A stretch of 64,000 bases of DNA, from the NCBI RefSeq assembly GCF_023159225.1, contig NC_063171.1, positions 36,921,378-36,985,377 of the forward strand, read 5' to 3'. The translations under genes were made by a program, and so were the position numbers. Each line of letters starts with the position of its first letter. Positions within the stretch are counted from its first letter, which is position 1. Shown piece by piece: positions 34,481 to 45,171 of the stretch. The notes under the pieces are model-generated. The model saw only the letters and a list, made by a program, of their open reading frames with translations. It did no database searches and was not told where the DNA came from. Source of the stretch: Perognathus longimembris pacificus. Its lineage: Eukaryota > Chordata > Mammalia > Rodentia > Heteromyidae.

Positions 34481-34740
34481 ACCAAACTTGAGCAAAAGGC
34501 ATCTCAATTAGATAGCACTTGAGCAGAAACCAGGAAGGACAGACAGGCCATTCATACAAATGTCTGGGGCAAAGCTGAGAGAAAAGCAGTTCAAAGGCAT
34601 TGCAATATTGGCCTTGACCTATCAAAGACAACTGAGAAGGTGAGTATAACCGAAGGTAAGCAAGAACTAACCAGAATCAAATTCACATTACACAGCAAAC
34701 CTACACCATTGCCAGTTTAAAAAAATGTAATTTACATTAG
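34481..34740 (-). repeat. Possible L2 remnant
   Basis: 'tgagcagaaaccaggaagga' and 'gaaaagcagttcaaaggcat' resemble the antisense L2 interior. Weak. Confidence 0.3.
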
Positions 34741-34744
34741 ACTT

Positions 34745-34945
34745 TTTAGTGGTACTGGGATTTGAACTCAGGGCCTTCCGTGTGCTAGGTAGGTGCTCTA
34801 CCACTTGAGCTATGTATGCACACAGCCCTTTTTGTGTTGGTTCTTTTGTGGGATAGGGCTTTATAGTTGTTATCCAAGCTGGCCTGATTGTGACTATATG
34901 CTTCGCATGTAGCTGGGATGACAGGTGTGGCCCTCCATACTCAGC
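34745..34945 (-). mobile_element. Old ID-like plus B1-like SINE
   Basis: Antisense tRNA-like part ('ggatttgaactcagggcctt', 'gctctaccacttgagcta') followed by an antisense 7SL-like part ('catgtagctgggatgacagg'). Confidence 0.65.
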
Positions 34946-34966
34946 TATTGGTTGAGATACAGTCTT

Positions 34967-34968
<2 letters not shown>

Positions 34969-35006
<38 letters not shown>
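34969..35006. repeat. (AC)n microsatellite
   Basis: Pure AC dinucleotides over about 38 bases. Confidence 0.96.
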
Positions 35007-35007
<1 letters not shown>

Positions 35008-35177
35008 AGAAAACTAGCCTTGAAGCTTGCTTTTCCCAATTTCTGCCTCTGGAATAACTAGGATTACAAGCGAGAGCAACAGTGTCCAGGCAATATTAGT
35101 ATTTTTACTAGCCTATAATACTATAACTCTGGGCCCAACCTATTCCTCCCCTCCCCCTGGAGTTTGAGCACATGTTA

Positions 35178-35180
<3 letters not shown>

Positions 35181-35219
<39 letters not shown>
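35181..35219. repeat. (TG)n microsatellite
   Basis: Pure TG dinucleotides forming the tail side of the following antisense SINE-B. With the (AC)n at 34969 the two are in inverted orientation about 175 bases apart. Confidence 0.96.
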
Positions 35220-35221
<2 letters not shown>

Positions 35222-35224
35222 ATG

Positions 35225-35456
35225 CGTGACAGTACTGGGGCTTGAACTCAGAGCCTAGACACTGTCCCTGAGCTTTTGTGCTCAAGGATAGCACTCTACC
35301 ACTTGAGCCACAGTGCTACTTCTGGCTTTTTAGTAGTTAATTGGAGATAAGAATCTTACAGAGTTTCCTACCCGGGCTGGTTTTGAACCTCGATCCTCAA
35401 ATCTCAGTCTCCTGAGTAGCTAGGATTACAGGTATGAGCCACTGACACCTACCTGA
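35225..35456 (-). mobile_element. SINE-B copy
   Basis: Antisense: 'gtactggggcttgaactcag', 'ctctaccacttgagccacag', 'gttaattggagataagaatc', 'tcctgagtagctaggattac'. Confidence 0.9.
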
Positions 35457-36084
35457 CTTACATGTTAATTTTTAAGGAAGATGAAATTTATGTATACTTG
35501 GGTAGTGCTACTCTTTTACATTTTTGCATATTATTTTGTGATGTAAGAGTTAAAAAAAACTTCACAGCAAGATTGCTAAATGTATGAATTTTACTCAAAG
35601 TCTAAATTAGTACATTAGGTAGGACTAGAACACTTAATATTTAGCTAGGGTGACCGCTGGAGTCTAGAGGAATGCAGGAAAGTTAAATGAGAGATCATTC
35701 ATTCATCCAGTAAGTTCTAGGAACCTACTTTAGGTCAGGCACACAGCTAAATTTGGGTTATAAAGATGTTAAGATAATAGTTCTTTGCTCAAGGAACTCA
35801 TGCACTAATAAAGAAGACTGATGGAAAAAGGTGATTATGACTCACTTTTAGTCAGTGGGTAGAGTAAAACAAACACATGAAATAGTCCCCTAAGCCATCA
35901 ACTGAACATGGAACTGGCATGGAACCTGGCACATTATGTACTGAGATGTTTGTTATCTTTACCTGCTTGCCTTTAACATTGACTAGATCAGTACTGGGGA
36001 CCTCTTGTTTTTGAAATAGTCCTTGATTAAGACCACTCGGTGATTAACCATACCTTTGGTTATCCCTAGTGTAGCTCACGAGCT
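35457..36084. other. Mostly unassigned intergenic sequence
   Basis: A probable antisense L2 piece occupies about 35695-35830 ('attcatccagtaagttctag', then 'tgctcaaggaactcatgcac'). No gene. Confidence 0.4.
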
Positions 36085-37140
36085 AAGTTCATGATCTGCC
36101 TTTTGCCTGTGTCTCCTGCTTCATCATTCACCTCTTCCCTCCCCTGCAGTCCTTCCTCACATTACCACCTTTTCAGGCTTTTAGAAGCTCTGCTGCTCTT
36201 TTACTTAACAGATCTTTCTCGCCTGCCTCCCTCACCAGCTCCTGTTCAGTCCAAGGATGACCTTTGTGAAACATCCTCTGAGACAGCCTGCCGGTTACAA
36301 AGCACAGTCCAGCTGAATACAGCTGTGCTGTATGCTTATGTATGTGATGTCATCTTCACTATGAGCTCATTGATGCTGTTTTCCCAGGGCTTCCAGACCC
36401 AAAGAAGGAATGGAGTAACCAACACCATGTTGCGCGTTCCCACCTACTCTTCTGAATTTGGTGGCTTCAGGTTAACAGGAATCTGTCAAGGGGGAGCGTG
36501 GGACAGTGGGCTCCTTTGCATAGTGCCTTTGGTGGCAGTGGTGAAAAAAGAAAAGAAGGTGGTTTCTTGCTGCCTTTCTTCTCTAAATGTCATCAGTGCC
36601 AACCGACTTTTTAAGCAGAAGTTCATAATCACCTCCTATTTCTTCTTTGTCTTCTCTTATAACCCACCTCCCATCTAACCAGTCACTAAATCCTGTCAGT
36701 CCTATCTTTAATATCCCTGGAGGCTACTGACATCTTGCTACTGTTGTTGCCAATTCTACAGTGCAGATCCTCATTATTGCTCATCTGGAATTGACAGTTG
36801 CTGGCCGGCCTCCTTGCTTTCCATCTCACCCTTCGTCCCGGCTCTCATTTACACTCTCCTCTGCTGCCTCTATGTCTTTCCAAAGCAGATTGGATTGTGT
36901 CACCAATCTGATGAAAGCATCATAGAAGAGTCTGACCTGCAGAACTCCAAACTCATTAGCATCCTCCCTCTTGCACCAACTTTCCCTATTCAACCTCACT
37001 CCTCTACAAAGTTTGGTTTCCCCAAATCACTGCACTGGAAAGCCCTTGCATAATCGTTTCTCTGCCTAGCTCCTGGCCTTTAGATGATCTGTCACCCATT
37101 TTCTAAGACCTAACTCACAATCCCCATCTGCTACAAGAGC
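36085..37140 (+). repeat. L2 remnants (sense)
   Basis: The piece at 36085-36245 resembles the L2 region near 'gatctggcccctgcctacct'. A second piece at 36690-37140 follows the L2 order ('ctaaatcctgtcagtcctat', 'cagaactccaaactcattag', 'ccattttctaagacctaact'). A 195-residue plus-strand frame (36091-36678) overlaps them but has no known similarity. Confidence 0.45.
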
Positions 37141-37145
37141 TGTAC

Positions 37146-37258
37146 AAAGCCAGGTGTGGTGGAGCACTTCTATAATCCAGTTCTTGGGAGGCTAGGGCAG
37201 GAGGATTGTAAGTTCCCTGCCAGCCGGGACCACATAGTGAGACCTTGTCTCAAAACCC
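37146..37258 (+). mobile_element. B1-like SINE
   Basis: Sense: 'gccaggtgtggtggagcact', 'gggaggctagggcaggagga', 'gtgagaccttgtctcaaaa'. Confidence 0.8.
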
Positions 37259-37324
37259 ACCATTACCACTGCCACCTGTATCAACTGCTCCTCCCAAAAA
37301 AGTAACACAAGGGTGAACTTTTTT

Positions 37325-37515
37325 TAAAATCAGTAACAGGGTTTGAACTCAGAACCTTGTATTTATTAGGCTGAGCTCTGTCTCCAGCCCTGCTTACTAC
37401 TAGTTATTTTAGAGATGAACTCTACTGAAGTTATCTGTCAGGCTGGCTTTGAACTTTGATCCACCATACCTCAGCCTTCTGTGTAGTTAGAATTACAGGT
37501 GTAAGCTGTCAGCAT
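37325..37515 (-). mobile_element. Old ID-like plus B1-like SINE
   Basis: Antisense: 'gggtttgaactcagaacctt', then 'ctggctttgaactttgatcc' and 'agttagaattacaggtgtaa'. Confidence 0.6.
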
Positions 37516-37727
37516 CCAATTAAGGAAGAAAAAAAAGAAAACATGGTGCTGGGATTGTAAGATTTAGTAAATAATTCTAAATGCATGTGCACTATTAACC
37601 CAAATGAACATTTGTTTCTTTCAGAGTTGCTTAGCTCTTGGAGGACAAGAAATGCTGTATAATGACCCTATGGCCCTAGCATAGAGCCTCAGTGCTTGTT
37701 AAGTAATTGCAGGAAGAGTGGAGAGGA

Positions 37728-38615
37728 AACTAATATTTGCTGAGCAACTAGTGTTAGCCTCTTTGCTTTATACACACCGATCTCACTTGTTTTTCAAATT
37801 ATTTTAGATAAGTACTACTTGCTGACAAGAAAATATCCTTAGAGCCAGGTGCTGGTGGCTCACACCTGTAATACTACCTATTTAAGAGGCTGAGTTCTGA
37901 GGATCACCCTTTGAAGCCAGCCTGGGCAAGAAAGTCCATGAGACTCTTATCTCTAATTAACCATCAAAAAGCTGGAAGCAAGCAGGGCTGGGAATGTGGC
38001 TGAGTGGTAGAGTGCTTGCCTAGCATGCATGAAGCCTTGGTTTCAATTCCTCAGTACCACATAAATAGAAAAAGCCACAGGCCCAGAGTTCAAGCCCCAT
38101 GACTGACAAAAAAAAAAAATGTATACACAGTTTTCCAGGCACTGGTGGCTCACGCCAGTCAGGATTGTGGTTCAAAGCAAGCCTGGGCAGGAAAGTTTGT
38201 GAGACTCTTATCTCCAATTAACCACCAGAAACCAAAAAGTGGTGCTGTGGCTCAAGTGGTGGAGTGCTAGCCTTGAGCAAAAAGAAGCTCAGGGACAGTG
38301 CCAAGGCCCCGCGTTCAAGCTCCATGACTGGCAAAACAAACAACAACAAAAAAGCTGAAAGTAGAGTTGTGGCTCAAGTGGTAGAGTACAAGCTTTGAAT
38401 GAAAAAGCTAAGGAAGAGTGCCCAGGCCCTGAATTCAAGTCCTGGTAACCTCCCTAGCCCCACCCCCTACTAAATATAAAAAAATATACATGGTGATGAA
38501 CTGCGGGCTCAGAAAGTAGCCTCAGAGGTTAACTGCTGCCCACATGCCCAGGTCATGGACTTGTAAAGGTAGAGCTAGAGCTATCTGACTCCAAACCTTT
38601 CCTGTCTTGTATAAT
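37728..38615 (-). repeat. MIR remnant split by nested SINEs
   Basis: The left antisense MIR half (37728-37840; 'tttgctgagcaactagtgtt', 'acaccgatctcacttg') continues at 38490-38615 ('gtagcctcagaggttaactg', 'gctatctgactccaaacctt'). The SINEs at 37843-38460 lie between. Confidence 0.6.
37843..38460 (+). mobile_element. Nested SINE stack (B / A / B)
   Basis: An outer SINE-B starts at 37843, stops near 37983 within 'aaaaagctggaagc', and resumes at about 38350 with 'aaaaaagctgaaagt' through 38460. Inside it, a SINE-A with a deleted right half covers about 37986-38122. A second SINE-B with a shortened 7SL part covers about 38130-38350. Confidence 0.75.
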
Positions 38616-38692
38616 TCTCTAAATTTTCCCCTCCCCACACGAGTCACGTAGAGCAATGTCTGGGAAGGTTTGCTTGCAGAGCTGGGGTGTGT

Positions 38693-38712
38693 TGCTGGCA
38701 TCTAGTGGTTAT
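38693..38712 (-). promoter_or_regulatory. Weak candidate CTCF site
   Basis: gctggcatctagtggtta resembles the CTCF core in reverse complement (variant form with CTAGTGG). Motif match only. Confidence 0.25.
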
Positions 38713-38807
38713 AGGTCCAATTAGGCTGCTAAACATCCAGTGCAAAGAGAAGCCTCACAGCAAAGAATTACCTTTCCTGAAGTGCCAATCGTGCTAAAGT
38801 TGAGTGT

Positions 38808-39080
38808 TATAAACTGTTGGGGTTACTGTAACAACAAAACCACAGGCTGGGTAGCTTATAGCCAATAGAAATTTATTTTTCAGCCTTCTGTGGTTGGAAA
38901 GTCCAAGATGAAGGTGTCTAGCAAAGGCCAGTGTTTTTGGTTCATGGCTATTTATCTTCTTATGGTGCTGTCACCACTCCACGAGGCCCTACTCTCAATT
39001 CCTACTCACTTTCCAAAAACCTCACCTCCTAACACTTCAGGTTTCAACATAACTCTGGGGATCCACTGCATTAAAAAAAC
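38808..39080 (-). mobile_element. MLT1-like MaLR LTR remnant
   Basis: Antisense MLT1 landmarks in order: 'gttactgtaacaacaaaacc', 'aatagaaatttatttttcag', 'ggaaagtccaagatgaaggt', 'cttcttatggtgctgtcacc', 'ctcctaacacttcaggtttc'. Confidence 0.6.
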
Positions 39081-40225
39081 ACTGCTCTGTACCATGTGAT
39101 CAGCCAAAATAAAAGCATTTATGATCTCATAAGGAATCAGGCTGGGATCAATAGATGTACTAAGGTCTAGAGGCCAGTCATAAGCCACATGCATGGGTAA
39201 GGAAAAATAAGAAAGACCATTCTGTTCAGTTTATGACTTGCTTCCAACATTATCCTTTCTCTGTCTCATTCACCCAGCATTCTCTTCACCATCTTTCTTC
39301 TCTTTATCTTTATTGCCCCCCCCCCCGTAGGCTAATTTAGCTTGGAGAAGACAATCTCAAACACTCCGGGATGTTCGCAGGATGTTTGAACCTCTTTTCT
39401 AATTAGAAGGTAGACATAGCATGTGAGAAGCTGCAGGTTTCAAATTGACAACATCGCTAGAACTGGGAATAAGGCCAACAATGTCACCCTCTGCATTGAC
39501 AACAAAAAAGTAGATGAGATTAATCATTGTGATAATCTCCCCAGGAAATAACCCGCCTAAGAAATACTGGGTAAGTGTGTTGCTGGTAAAACCGAAGTTT
39601 CCACTGGGTTTGTAGCTCAGTGGTGAAGCACTTTCTTAGCATGTGCTGGGCTCCAGTTCAATCCCCAGCACCAATCATGAAAACAAAACAAAACAAAACA
39701 GACTTGATTGTTCCCTAATCTTAGCCCGGTTGCAAGAATGCCTCCCCTAAGAAAAAGCACTTAAAATGTGACCTGTAATGTAAACTGTAATCTAGGGAAT
39801 TATAAGGATTGTCCTGGGGAAATATTCTAATGGGAGAAGCTGGTTAATGACTCCGAAGCTTAACTGCTGTAATTGTTTTCTTTCTCTCAGCAAAATAAAC
39901 TCGAGGAGGGAGGAATTAGGCATATCTTATCAGTGTGTCTAGTGGTAGCGGCAAGAGTGAATGAGTCACTGCAGGTGGCCAGAGGAGTGTTCTGCCTGGT
40001 GCTGTGGTTGGGATGTTGTGTGTTGGGTGGGAAAGCTTTGCCTCCATTCCACCTTACTTTGCCTTTCTGATGCTAGGATTGCAGTGTAGCATGTCTGGCC
40101 CTGCCTCTGTCCCACTCAGATATCCTTTCTTGTCCCAGTGGCCATTTCCACACAGTACCTTGCCCCAGCCCTCTGCCTGGCTTCATCCCTCCAGACAATA
40201 TTAGTATTTATCACTAACCATCCTC
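39081..40225. other. Unassigned intergenic sequence with one ID-like SINE
   Basis: Apart from the SINE at 39606-39695 and a C-run at 39318-39327 I recognise nothing. No gene is seen. Confidence 0.4.
39606..39695 (+). mobile_element. ID-like SINE
   Basis: A single tRNA-like unit: 'tttgtagctcagtggtgaag', then 'gttcaatccccagcacc', with an AAAAC-repeat tail. Confidence 0.8.
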
Positions 40226-40259
40226 TATGAAAGTGAGCTGGGTGCAATATGGGAGTTCA

Positions 40260-40272
40260 CCAGTAGATGGCA
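40260..40272 (+). promoter_or_regulatory. Candidate CTCF site
   Basis: ccagtagatggca fits the CTCF core consensus CCASYAGRKGGCR at every position and is flanked by 'ttca' and 'ggg'. Motif match only. Confidence 0.45.
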
Positions 40273-41207
40273 GGGTACACCACAGGAACATTGCTTCTCT
40301 GGCAAATTTTACTGAAAAAAAAATTTTTTTTTCATTTGTTGGGCCTGCATACTCCAAGAACAATGACAGTTTTTTAAAAGCTTATTATGTTCATGATGAA
40401 AATTATTGGTTGGTGCTCCAAGAACCTGAGCCACTCCTCCAACCCCAGATGAAAGTTATTAAAAGTGCTCCCATCTCAGCAAGCACTGACCTTTCTTTTA
40501 ACTCTTACCTTTGGCTGTGATGACAGTGGGCTGGTCACTCTACTCGGAGCCTTGTTCTTATCCACACAGTAAGGGTAACGATTAGAGTACTTTCAGACCT
40601 TTTCCTCAACATTCTCCCCAACGGATGACTGGGAGAAGGTCCAAGGAAGTCTCTTTAGCCATGCCTTTCTTCATATCCCTTTGGCCTACAATTCCTCTCC
40701 CCCTTTTTTGGAAGACCCCTGTGCCTTAAGCTTGCCTGTTCAGACATCCCCCCTTGTGCACCCCTTTTGTACACAACGCCTCCACCCCCCATTGGAGGTT
40801 TCTCACACAACCAAAGATTGCTTCCTCTATCTCCAACATTTTGTTCTTTTGTAGCGGGAGAAGGAAACAGTGGATCAAAACTCTAGTGTTGCTCATCTAG
40901 GACACATCTCAGTCACACACACCTCACCCTCCTCTAATAGCCAACTACCAGCGCAGTATTATAGCCAGACTTTTCTTACCTTAGCCCATATATGAGGTTA
41001 CCTGGTTATAGTGGTGCCTGCTTGGGCCCTTTCCCTGCATTGTGGATTAGCTTTCCACTTAAGGTCTGTTGTCAGACGGGAGGGCGCCTGGCCACCCAGG
41101 TTTTATTTCTAACACATTACTTACCTTTGTTTGATTGATAAGAACTTTGATTTACAATGTTGCACGACTGGCTAGTTTGAAAGGGTGGAGAGTTTACTTG
41201 AAGAGGG
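40273..41207. other. Unassigned intergenic sequence
   Basis: No gene or repeat family recognised. It includes C-rich segments around 40700-40800. Confidence 0.4.
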
Positions 41208-41402
41208 GCACCTGTAATCCTAGCTACTCAGGAAGCTGAGGCCTGAGGATTTCTAAGGAGATCCTAAGTCTCTAAGGAGACTCTTGTCTCCAGTAAACTA
41301 CCAACAAACCAGAAATGGAGTTGTTACTTAAATGGTAGAACATTAGCCTTGAGCACAAAAGCTCAGAAACAGCACCCAAGGCCTTGAGTTCATGCCCCAG
41401 GA

Positions 41403-41404
<2 letters not shown>
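41208..41404 (+). mobile_element. SINE-B copy
   Basis: Sense copy lacking the first bases: 'cacctgtaatcctagctact', then 'ccttgagttcatgccccagg'. Its tail merges into the (CA)n tract. Confidence 0.8.

Positions 41405-41443
<39 letters not shown>
41405..41443. repeat. (CA)n microsatellite
   Basis: Pure CA dinucleotides, grown from the SINE tail. Confidence 0.96.
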
Positions 41444-41447
<4 letters not shown>

Positions 41448-41689
41448 ACCCAGCCAACCAAAATCAAGCTACCTGGCCAAATCAGGAACTGTCAGTAAAA
41501 CAACTCTTACTCTGCTGGCGCTCTATCACTTGGGCCTCACCTCCAGCCACTAGTAAATACTTCCTATAACAGGATGTGCTGCAACTAAAAAGGATTTCTT
41601 ATAAGATAATGGCCTAGGCTTAAAATGGGGTGCTATGTCAAGCAACCATTTTGACAGAAAAGGCTCTAATTCCTATGGATTGAAGCACA

Positions 41690-41855
41690 TGACGTCTGAA
41701 ATCCAGTAGAGCTAGGTTTCACTTCATTGCATTCCTTAGCTGTATGATCTTGGGGATGCTCTTTAGCCTGTCCTTGCCTGCTCATAGCTGTAACATAATG
41801 ACCATGATCAGATTAACATCCTGAAGATGAAATGAGACAATACGTGAACACACAG
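41690..41855 (+). repeat. MIR remnant
   Basis: Sense MIR order: 'gagctaggtttcacttcatt', 'agctgtatgatcttggggat', 'gatgaaatgagacaatac'. Confidence 0.6.
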
Positions 41856-41900
41856 TCTGTTATTTCAAACTGATTGTTTCATTTGATGAAAGTATTTTTA

Positions 41901-42116
41901 TTTTATTATTATTATTTTTTTTGGCCAGTCCTGGGGCTTGGACTCAGGGCCTGAGCACTGTCCCTGGCTTCTTTTTGCTCAAGGCTAGCACTCTGCCACT
42001 TGAGCCACAGCGCCACTTCTGGCCATTTTCTGTATATGTGGTGCTGGGGAATTGAACCCAGGGCCTCATGTATATGAAGCAAGCACTCTTGCCACTAGGC
42101 CATATCCCCAGCCCCC
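41901..42116 (-). mobile_element. SINE-A copy with target duplication
   Basis: Complete antisense copy flanked by the 15-base duplication atgaaagtattttta (41886-41900 and 42117-42131). Confidence 0.94.
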
Positions 42117-42131
42117 ATGAAAGTATTTTTA

Positions 42132-42376
42132 GACAGGCTCTGATGACTCATGCCTGTAATCCTAGCTACTCAGGGACTGAGATCTGAGGGTCAATCCATG
42201 GTTCAAAGCTAGCCTGGCAAGAAAGTCTATGAGACTCATCTCCAATTAATCACAGAAAAAGCCAGAAGTGGTCATGTGGCTCAAGTGGTAGAGTGCTAGC
42301 CTTGAGCAAAAAGAGATCAGGGACAGTGCCTAGGCCCAGAGTTCAAGCCTCAGGACCAGCACCAAAAAATAAAAAA
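42132..42376 (+). mobile_element. SINE-B copy
   Basis: Sense copy with 'catgcctgtaatcctagcta', 'gagactcatctccaattaat' and 'gtgctagccttgagcaaaaa'. It follows the SINE-A target duplication directly. Confidence 0.88.
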
Positions 42377-43076
42377 TGTTTCTTATAGCTTAGAGTATTA
42401 CAGATCAATCTAAGCTTCAATTTGGAGGAAAACAAAAACAAAAGCCTGCAAACTAGGGACTTAAGAGACCAACTGGTTTGGTGCCCTGATTAAGTTTCAC
42501 AATGTTATAATCCAATTCATCTATTGATGTGAAACTAGGCATGCCCGTTCTAATCTTTTCCAGGTGTACCCCTCCCCACTAGAGGAAACTTGATATGCCC
42601 CTCTTGGACGAAATACTGACGAAATACTTAACATGCAAGATAACTCAGCTTTGTTTTAAATAAAAGTTTAATCTTTACTTGTTCTACTTATAAAAGTAAT
42701 CCAGAACAAATTGGTAAAATTTCACCAAGCAATATGCTTAAATAATGATTCTGTCTGTGCAGTTGAAATGTTGTTTAATCAGTAAGTACAGATATTTCCC
42801 TAGTTTTACAGCTGGAGTCAATGTTTCTCTTTACCAGATTGGTTGATGACATGAATAGTTGGTTTGGAAGGTTCACCTTCACTGGATAGCTTGTCAAGCA
42901 AAGTGATAGATTGTCAAGTGAAGGCTTTAATGAAATGGGAATCAGGACATTTGACCTCCTTATGATATTAATTGCTTTGATCACTTTTTAGCTCAAAGGA
43001 AAATTCCAAGGGTGGTAGGTTCATCCTCATTTAGTTTTCCCTGTCTTCTGAAATCATACCTGTACCCCAAAACATA
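42377..43076. other. Unassigned intergenic sequence
   Basis: A stretch near 42680-42740 resembles old L1 3' UTR sequence ('acttataaaagtaatccaga'). Nothing else is recognised. Confidence 0.35.
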
Positions 43077-43087
43077 AGTTCTGTTTC

Positions 43088-43300
43088 GGGGGCTGGGAAT
43101 ATGGCCTAGTGGCAAGAGTGCTTGCCTCCTACACATGGAGCTCTCAGTTTGATTCCCCAGCACCACATATATGGAAAACGGCCAGAAGGGGCGCTGTGGC
43201 TCAGGTGGCAGAGTGCTAGCCTTGAGCAGGAAGAAGCCAGAGATGGTGCTCCGGCCCTGAGTCCAAGGCCCAGGACTGGCCAAAAAAAAAAAAAAAAAAA
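43088..43300 (+). mobile_element. SINE-A copy with target duplication
   Basis: Complete sense copy from gggctgggaatatggcc to the A-tail. The 11-base duplication agttctgtttc flanks it (43077-43087 and 43301-43311). Confidence 0.94.
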
Positions 43301-43624
43301 AGTTCTGTTTCTCTGAATTCCAAAGACTTCCAAATAGCTATTGAAGACATATGCTGTTTTAAGATTTGCTATCCCTCTTTCCTCAGCCTCCCAAGCGTTA
43401 GCATTACAGGCTTACTCTATCACATTTGGCTAGGAAATCCAATTTTATGAAGCTAGGATTCCATTTTAACAGTGTCATACCCAGGGTTGGAGAAAACGCT
43501 GTACCCTCAAACCAACAATTCAAAGAATAGTTGACTAAAATGGAATATTCTGGCTATTTTGAGAGTTTCCGTGGCATAGAGGTCATTAGTCTTAGGCCAT
43601 GAGTCTTTTTTGTGTTGTTTTGTT

Positions 43625-43840
43625 GGTCATGAGCCTTGAACTCAGGGCCTGGGTGCTGTCTCTGGGCTCTTTTGCTCGTTTGGCCTCTTCCAATTTAAGC
43701 CACAGCTCTACTTTCTGAGTGGTTAATTGGCTATAAGAGTCTCACAGGGATTTTTCTGCCTGGGCTGGCTTCAAACCACAATCCTCAGGTCTTAGTCTCC
43801 TGAGTAGCTAGGTTTACAGGCATGAGCCACCAGCATTAGC
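43625..43840 (-). mobile_element. SINE-B copy
   Basis: Antisense: 'cttgaactcagggcctgggt', 'gttaattggctataagagtc', 'gcctgggctggcttcaaacc', 'agctaggtttacaggcatga'. Confidence 0.88.
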
Positions 43841-43853
43841 ACCCCCAACATCA

Positions 43854-44053
43854 TTTTTTTTGTGTCAGTCCTGGGCCTTGAACTCAGGGCCTGAGCACTG
43901 TCCCTGGCTTCTTTTTGCTCAAGGCTAGCACTCTACCACTTGAGCCACAGTACAACTTCTGGCTTTTTCTATATATGTGGTGCTGAGGAATGGAGCTCAG
44001 GGCTTCATGTAAATGAGGCAAGCACTCTACCACTAGGCCATATTCACAGTCCC
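43854..44053 (-). mobile_element. SINE-A copy
   Basis: Complete antisense copy; the next antisense SINE-A follows directly. Confidence 0.9.
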
Positions 44054-44064
44054 TCCATCTCCTT

Positions 44065-44271
44065 TTTTTTTTTTTTTTTGGCCAGTCCTGGGCCTTGGAC
44101 TCAGGGCTTGAGCACTGTCCCTGGCTTCCTTTTGCTCAAGGCTAGCACTCTACCACTTGAGCCACAGCGCCACTTCTGGCCGTTTTCTGTATATGTGGTG
44201 CTGGGGAATCGAACCCAGGGCCTCATGTATACGAGGCAAGCTCTCTTGCCACTAGGCCATATCCCCAGCCC
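44065..44271 (-). mobile_element. SINE-A copy with target duplication
   Basis: Complete antisense copy. The duplication ccatctcctttt flanks it (44055-44066, partly within the T-run, and 44272-44283). Confidence 0.92.
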
Positions 44272-44358
44272 CCATCTCCTTTTCTTAAACTCAGAAGTTG
44301 GTGCTCACGGGCAGATGCCCTACTACTTGAACTCCAGCCCAGCCAACCACAAGCCACT

Positions 44359-44463
44359 CCTTCTTCTTCTTCTTCTTCTTCTTCTTCTTCTTCTTCTTCT
44401 TCTTCTTCTTCTTCTTCTTCTTCTTCTTCTTCTTCTTCTTCTTCTCTTCTTCTTTTTTTTTTT
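44359..44463. repeat. (TTC)n microsatellite
   Basis: About 30 nearly pure TTC units (44359-44452), then a T-run. It produces poly-Leu, poly-Glu and poly-Arg frames that are not proteins. Confidence 0.97.
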
Positions 44464-45108
44464 AAAGTGATCTTGAGCTTCCTCAGTGGCACCTGTGTTT
44501 TCCACAGGTGCTACATCAGCAGGCTTTGGCCCTGGCAGGAAAAGATAGGTTTTCGCATGTTCTGTATGAATGAAGCTGCTTAGTGCCTCTCACGTGATTC
44601 CCCCTTTATGTTGCCCTACTTATCTGTACTCTCTGAAATGTCTTGCAGGCGCTAAAACACCTCAGGTCTGGACTAGCCAAGGCAGGGTAATGTGTTAGAT
44701 GCTTCTTCCTTATCCAGGATTCAAGCCCACAAATAGCTTGAGTCCATTTTTCCCTCCTTGGGAATTTACCCCTGGAAAAGTTCTGAGATTCCCACGCAGG
44801 AGAATCTGCAGGACACGAAGGGTTAAGAGATCCCTTCCAGGGTAAAAAGTACACCTTGCTAGTTCATTCAGAAGATGGTCTTCTGACAAGGCCAGCACAA
44901 GGATAGTAGGCTTCCGGCATGTGATTTCTTCCTCCTGACAGAAGCACTGTGATCTGACACCCCAGACTCCTGGGTCCTGGCTGTCTGGGGTGGCACCTGC
45001 ACCTCTAGGCTGCAGATCCATGGCCTCAAGTCCTGGAGGACTTCCCTTCTGGAAGAGAGAAAAGAAAGGAAGGGAAAACGCAGCGAGGCCTGATAAGCAG
45101 GGGTGGGA
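44464..45108. other. Unassigned intergenic sequence
   Basis: Relatively GC-rich and repeat-poor. A 149-residue minus-strand frame (44710-45159) begins in the GGT tract and has no recognisable domain. Confidence 0.4.
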
Positions 45109-45142
45109 TGGTGGTGGTGGTGGTGGTGGTGGTGGTGGTGGT
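45109..45142. repeat. (GGT)n microsatellite
   Basis: Eleven GGT units in a row, 13 bases before a CTCF-like motif. Confidence 0.95.
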
Positions 45143-45152
45143 ATGAAGGGTC

Positions 45153-45171
45153 TTACCACCAGGTGGTGCTA
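45153..45171 (+). promoter_or_regulatory. Candidate CTCF site
   Basis: ttaccaccaggtggtgcta aligns with TGGCCACCAGGGGGCGCTA with a few mismatches, two of them in the G-run. Motif match only. Confidence 0.45.

Noticed and set aside
36091..36678. 195-residue plus-strand frame
   Set aside because: Its start overlaps L2-like sequence and the remainder has no motif or splice context supporting a gene.
43940..44470. 176-residue frame with a poly-Leu end
   Set aside because: It is made of two antisense SINE-A copies read through into a TTC microsatellite.
44710..45159. 149-residue minus-strand frame with a poly-Pro start
   Set aside because: The start is the reverse of the GGT microsatellite and the remainder has no recognisable domain.
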